Shown here: in pieces, positions 44,033 to 47,207 of the stretch
Numbering within the stretch: the stretch's first letter is position 1
Layout of the letters: the number at the start of each line of letters is the position of its first letter
NCBI GenBank assembly: GCA_902168185.1
Contig: CABHOV010000031.1
Span: 1-47,207 of the forward strand
DNA length: 47,207 bases
Source: an uncultured Bacteroides sp.
Lineage (GTDB): Bacteria > Bacteroidota > Bacteroidia > Cytophagales > Cyclobacteriaceae
Reading direction: 5' to 3'
Position numbers and translations under genes: made by a program
Notes under the pieces: generated by a model
The model's input: the letters and a program-made list of their open reading frames with translations, nothing else
Told to the model about the DNA's origin: nothing
The model's database searches: none

Positions 44033-44983
44033 ATGATATATATAGTAGCCAAAATAAAATCACTTGCAAAATACCTTTCTCTACTTGCTGCGGTGGCTCT
44101 TCTGGCGCTGACAAGTTGCTCAAAGAAACAACCCAAGGAAAAGCATGATAAGCTCGTAATCGTAACCACCACGGGAATGATTAAGGACGCGGTCGAAAAT
44201 ATAGTCGGCGATCATGCTGAAGTTATCGCCTTGATGGGACCAGGAGTTGATCCACATTTATATAAAGCGACACAAGGTGATGTGGAAAAGCTTACCAACG
44301 CAGATATAGTCTTCTATAACGGATTACACCTCGAAGGAAAAATGGGCGAAGTCCTTGAAAAACTTGGACGTTCCAAACCCGTTATTGCTGTTGCTTCAGA
44401 GATACCCGACAGTTTGTTGCGGGCAGTCCCAGGCTTTCAGGGTACACATGATCCGCACATCTGGTTTGATGTAAAACTATGGGAGAATGCTGTGCGCACC
44501 ATCAGTAAAACACTCGAACAACAAAACCCAGCGCAGGCAGCACTCTATGCGACGCAACGCGATCGTTATATACACCAGTTGGACTCGCTGCATGAAGTGG
44601 TCAAAGTAAAGATTGCTGAGGTTCCTGTACAACAACGGGTATTAATTACAGCACACGATGCTTTCGGATATTTTGGAGATGCCTACGCTATAGAAGTAAA
44701 AGGCTTGCAAGGGATTTCTACAATGTCGGAGTTTGGCGTACGCGATGTAACGAATCTTGTAAACTTTATCATTGCACGAAAGATCAAAGCTATATTCGTA
44801 GAAACATCAGTATCAAAAAAATCCATTGAAGCCGTAGTAGAAGGTTGTCACGATAAAGGCTGGGATGTAAAGATCGGAGGAAGTTTATTTTCCGATGCCA
44901 TGGGAAATGCCGGCACACCGGAAGGTACTTATATAGGAATGGTAAGTGCAAATGTAAAGACGATTGTTGATTCCCTAAAATAG
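44033..44983 (+). CDS. Metal ABC transporter substrate-binding lipoprotein (TroA/ZnuA family)
   Basis: A 316-residue cluster A-I binding protein with a lipoprotein signal (LALTSCSK, Cys29). Metal ligands by alignment with TroA: His75 (VDPHLYKAT), His142 (HDPHIWF), His208 (TAHDAFGYF) and Asp288 (LFSDAMG). GYFGDAYAIEVKGLQGISTM is strongly TroA-like. The three-His-one-Asp set is shared by zinc and zinc/manganese proteins, so the metal is not settled by this gene alone; there is no His-rich loop of the ZnuA type. It is the second gene of the operon. Confidence 0.93.
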   Translation: MIYIVAKIKSLAKYLSLLAAVALLALTSCSKKQPKEKHDKLVIVTTTGMIKDAVENIVGDHAEVIALMGPGVDPHLYKATQGDVEKLTNADIVFYNGLHLEGKMGEVLEKLGRSKPVIAVASEIPDSLLRAVPGFQGTHDPHIWFDVKLWENAVRTISKTLEQQNPAQAALYATQRDRYIHQLDSLHEVVKVKIAEVPVQQRVLITAHDAFGYFGDAYAIEVKGLQGISTMSEFGVRDVTNLVNFIIARKIKAIFVETSVSKKSIEAVVEGCHDKGWDVKIGGSLFSDAMGNAGTPEGTYIGMVSANVKTIVDSLK

Positions 44984-45011
44984 TGGGACTAAAAATTTAA
45001 GCACGAAATGT

Positions 45012-45821
45012 ATGGACAATGAAAATATAGTATATCCGGCATTAGAGGTTCACGACCTGACGGTAGCATTTGACCGGAAGCCGGTATTGTGGAATATAGA
45101 TCTTACGTTACCGGAAGGAAAGCTGGTAGGAATTGTCGGTCCCAATGGTGCAGGTAAATCTACGCTCATCAAAGCGGTGATGGGACTATTGCCCCTGAGT
45201 AGTGGATATGTAAAACTATTTGATAAACCGATTAATGATGTGCGTAAAAGAATCAGCTATGTACCGCAGCGTGAATCAGTGGATTGGGATTTTCCTGCCT
45301 CTGTGCTGGACGTTGTACTCATGGGACGCTATAGCAAACTTGGTTTATTCAAGCGACCGCGCAAGGCAGATTACGATGTAGCACTGGATTGTTTGAAGAA
45401 GGTAGGAATGGAAGCCTATATGAACCGGCAGATCTCGCAGCTTTCCGGGGGACAACAGCAACGCACATTTCTGGCGCGTGCCCTGGCGCAACAGGCAGAT
45501 ATATACTTTATGGACGAGCCTTTTGCAGGAGTAGACGCTGCAACAGAGAAAGCCATTATAAATTTGCTTCGAACTATGACGGAAGCAAAGAAAACAGTAA
45601 TCGTCGTTCATCATGATCTGCAATCTGTCACGCAGTACTTCGATTGGTTGCTCATGCTGAATACACGATTGATAGCGTGTGGCCCTACGTCCACGGTTTT
45701 CACACAGCAAAATCTGCAGGAAACCTACGGTGGCAAACTCACATTGCTATCCGATGTAGGCGACCTGATCCGCAGAGAGAATTTTCCGAACAGAGAAGGT
45801 GTAACGAGGAAAGTATTATGA
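45012..45821 (+). CDS. Metal ABC transporter ATP-binding protein
   Basis: A 269-residue ATPase: Walker A GPNGAGKST (43-51), Q-loop YVPQRESVDWDFP (about 79-91, a hallmark of manganese/zinc/iron uptake ATPases), signature LSGGQQQR, Walker B IYFMDEPFAGVD, H-loop VVHHD. It drives import together with the permease, whose ATG overlaps its stop by four bases (ATGA at 45818-45821), a sign of translational coupling. Confidence 0.95.
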   Translation: MDNENIVYPALEVHDLTVAFDRKPVLWNIDLTLPEGKLVGIVGPNGAGKSTLIKAVMGLLPLSSGYVKLFDKPINDVRKRISYVPQRESVDWDFPASVLDVVLMGRYSKLGLFKRPRKADYDVALDCLKKVGMEAYMNRQISQLSGGQQQRTFLARALAQQADIYFMDEPFAGVDAATEKAIINLLRTMTEAKKTVIVVHHDLQSVTQYFDWLLMLNTRLIACGPTSTVFTQQNLQETYGGKLTLLSDVGDLIRRENFPNREGVTRKVL

Positions 45822-47107
45822 ACTCGCTCATTGAATTCTTTTCATTTGCAGATCCCAACATCAGGTTCGTAGTGATAGGCTCTGTGCTGCTCACGGCCAG
45901 CTCTGCTATAGTGGGTACATTTACTTTTCTCCATAAAAAATCTTTAGTCGGAGATGCCATTGCACACGCTGTCCTGCCGGGAATTTGTCTCGGGTTTATT
46001 TTATCCGGCACAAAAAATCCTGCTTACCTGATAACAGGCGCGTTCATCACTGGGTGGATATCGCTTATAGGCGTTGAGTATATTACCAAGCATACCCGCA
46101 TCAAAGATGATACAGCCATTGGACTTGTACTCTCTGTGTTTTTTGGGATTGGTATACTTATGCTTACCGTTATTCAAAAAGGTGGAAATGCATCGCAGTC
46201 CGGGTTGGATCATTTTCTATTTGGCAAAGCTGCTGCATTAGTGGGTGATGATCTTATCGTCTTTGGTGCTGTAGCCGTTACGTTGTTGATCTCAGTGTTC
46301 CTGCTGTTTAAAGAGTTTTCATTATTGGCGTTCGATAAAGAATACGCTAAAGCTATAGGACTGCCCGTGCGCTGGATCGATCTTGTCCTCACCTCTCTTA
46401 CTGTATTGGCAGTGGTGATTGGAATTCAGGCAGTCGGAGTTGTACTGATGGCAGCTATACTTATAACACCGGCAGCTGCAGCTCGCTTCTGGACGAATAA
46501 AATCAACGTGATGGTTTTGTTAGCCAGTGTATTCGGTGCATTTAGCGGATTGAGTGGAGCCTATATTTCATATATAGCCCCCGCGATGCCAACAGGTCCC
46601 TGGATCGTTATCGTTATTTCCACGATCGCCTTTATATCATTTTTCTTTGCCCCCAAACGAGGTGTCATCAACAGAGTTCTTCGTCAACGGAATATACGGA
46701 GGACTATTAATGACGAGAATGTTTTAAAAACGCTATACCAACTTGGAGAGGAGAACAAAGATTATTTCATTAAACGTAATAAGGAAGAAATCATCCGCAG
46801 AAGACGATTCTCTCCGGAAGCATTGGGAAAAATTCTTCAGCGCCTCGAGAATCAAGGCTATATAGATAAAACCAGCAAGCATTGGGTGTTGACGGAAGAA
46901 GGAAAAGCCCGCGGGCAACGTGTCGTCAGGATCCACAGATTATGGGAGCTATATCTTACTACACATTTGAATATTGCGCCCGATCACGTGCACGATGATG
47001 CCGATACGATAGAACATTTGCTTACACCTGAGCTTGAAGTTGAACTGGAAAGACTTTTAAATTACCCGAAAGTTGATCCACATAAATCTGAAATACCGTA
47101 TTCATAA
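45818..47107 (+). CDS. Metal ABC transporter permease fused to a DtxR-like metal-sensing domain
   Basis: A 429-residue protein. Residues 1-280 form an ABC-3 permease with eight to nine helices (GDAIAHAVLPGICLGF at 45-60, VGVVLMAAILITPAAAARFW at 206-225). After a basic linker (281-298) follows a full DtxR-like module: winged helix (299-367, SPEALGKILQRLENQGYI) and dimerisation/metal domain (368-426, RIHRLWELYL, VHDDADTIEHLL, YPKVDPH). Positions equal to the operon regulator's ligands are His373, Glu377, His392, Asp396, Glu399 and His400. The C-terminal SH3 domain is missing. The domain may sense metal and gate transport, or bind DNA at the membrane. An earlier start at 45644 is ruled out by the coupling. 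Confidence 0.93.
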   Translation: MNSLIEFFSFADPNIRFVVIGSVLLTASSAIVGTFTFLHKKSLVGDAIAHAVLPGICLGFILSGTKNPAYLITGAFITGWISLIGVEYITKHTRIKDDTAIGLVLSVFFGIGILMLTVIQKGGNASQSGLDHFLFGKAAALVGDDLIVFGAVAVTLLISVFLLFKEFSLLAFDKEYAKAIGLPVRWIDLVLTSLTVLAVVIGIQAVGVVLMAAILITPAAAARFWTNKINVMVLLASVFGAFSGLSGAYISYIAPAMPTGPWIVIVISTIAFISFFFAPKRGVINRVLRQRNIRRTINDENVLKTLYQLGEENKDYFIKRNKEEIIRRRRFSPEALGKILQRLENQGYIDKTSKHWVLTEEGKARGQRVVRIHRLWELYLTTHLNIAPDHVHDDADTIEHLLTPELEVELERLLNYPKVDPHKSEIPYS

Positions 47108-47172
47108 TACTTCGTTACGCTGAATAAAAATGGAAACGAGTTTATCATATACGGAATTAAAACAGTATTGAT

Positions 47173-47207
47173 ATGAATGATAATGATCTGTCTATAATAT
47201 TTACAGC
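47173..47207 (+). CDS. Start of a probable second metal ABC permease (partial)
   Basis: An ATG at 47173 opens a frame MNDNDLSIIFT that runs off the window. It lies 65 bases after the fused permease, and many Tro/Sit/Mnt operons have two permease genes whose products start in a similar way. Eleven residues are too few to be sure. Confidence 0.4.
   Translation, partial: MNDNDLSIIFT

Noticed and set aside
44033-44983. Calling the binding protein strictly manganese-specific
   Set aside because: A Glu in VETSVS looked like a manganese-type ligand at first, but the alignable third ligand is His208 in HDAFGYF, the TroA/zinc type. The metal is left open.
45345-45710. A 121-codon open frame on the minus strand
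   Set aside because: Antisense to the metal ABC ATPase; cysteine-rich shadow composition.
45644-45817. N-terminal extension of the fused permease by 58 codons
   Set aside because: It overlaps the ATPase gene in another frame and has no membrane or family character; the ATGA overlap at 45818 is the natural start.

Overview
The window looks like a chromosomal segment of a Bacteroidota bacterium, most likely order Cytophagales. This rests on the gene families (Wza/Wzc-type exopolysaccharide genes with a tyrosine-rich kinase tail, DUF1573, DUF885 and DUF3108 proteins, a TonB receptor with a carboxypeptidase-regulatory-like N-terminus, TonB with the DWDDLVFENRNKAYGAY start, a fused SpmA/SpmB protein) and on several TAnnTTTG -7 boxes, the promoter type of this phylum. 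The taxon is inferred from family resemblance, not from a database search. I see no rRNA, tRNA, CRISPR array, insertion sequence or prophage.

Layout. (1) 1-5935, minus strand: the promoter-proximal end of an exopolysaccharide/capsule operon (export lipoprotein, Wzc-type co-polymerase/tyrosine kinase, MBOAT O-acyltransferase, SGNH partner, start of a nucleotide-sugar epimerase/dehydratase), visibly more AT-rich than the rest, with a promoter at 5965-5994. (2) 6239-13645: housekeeping and small unknown genes (DUF1573 protein, trpS, hppD, a stand-alone MreB-like actin, a Tat-exported Gfo/Idh/MocA oxidoreductase, a 63-residue HTH protein). (3) 13820-24457: DUF885 lipoprotein, TPR sensor kinase, a channel-like membrane protein with a degenerate filter, prohibitin, citrate synthase, acyl-CoA-binding protein, rsmE, fused SpmAB. 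(4) 24560-33853: secreted coiled-coil protein, TlpA thioredoxin, zinc-less sirtuin, siderophore-type TonB receptor, topA with a histone-H1-like tail. (5) 33964-40372: SixA-like phosphatase, agmatinase-family enzyme, SRP RNA, transaldolase/FSA, ftsE, an ECF sigma/anti-sigma pair, DUF3108 protein, dapD. (6) 40393-43184: glycosyltransferase plus sulfotransferase, then TonB. (7) 43374-47207: a Tro/Mnt-type metal uptake operon (DtxR/MntR regulator, substrate-binding lipoprotein, ATPase, permease, start of a probable second permease).

The most interesting system is the metal operon. Its permease carries a complete second DtxR-type module (helix-turn-helix plus metal-binding/dimerisation domain) fused to its C-terminus. 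Every metal-ligand position of the stand-alone regulator at the head of the operon has a counterpart in this domain. The regulator gene has a 16-bp near-perfect palindrome, TTTAGACTAGCCTAAA, abutting its -7 box. The same operon therefore seems to encode one metal sensor for DNA and one attached to the transporter. Other signals are a K+-channel-like protein whose filter no longer reads GYG, a general excess of the tetranucleotide TATA even inside genes, and long perfect hairpins at several gene junctions.
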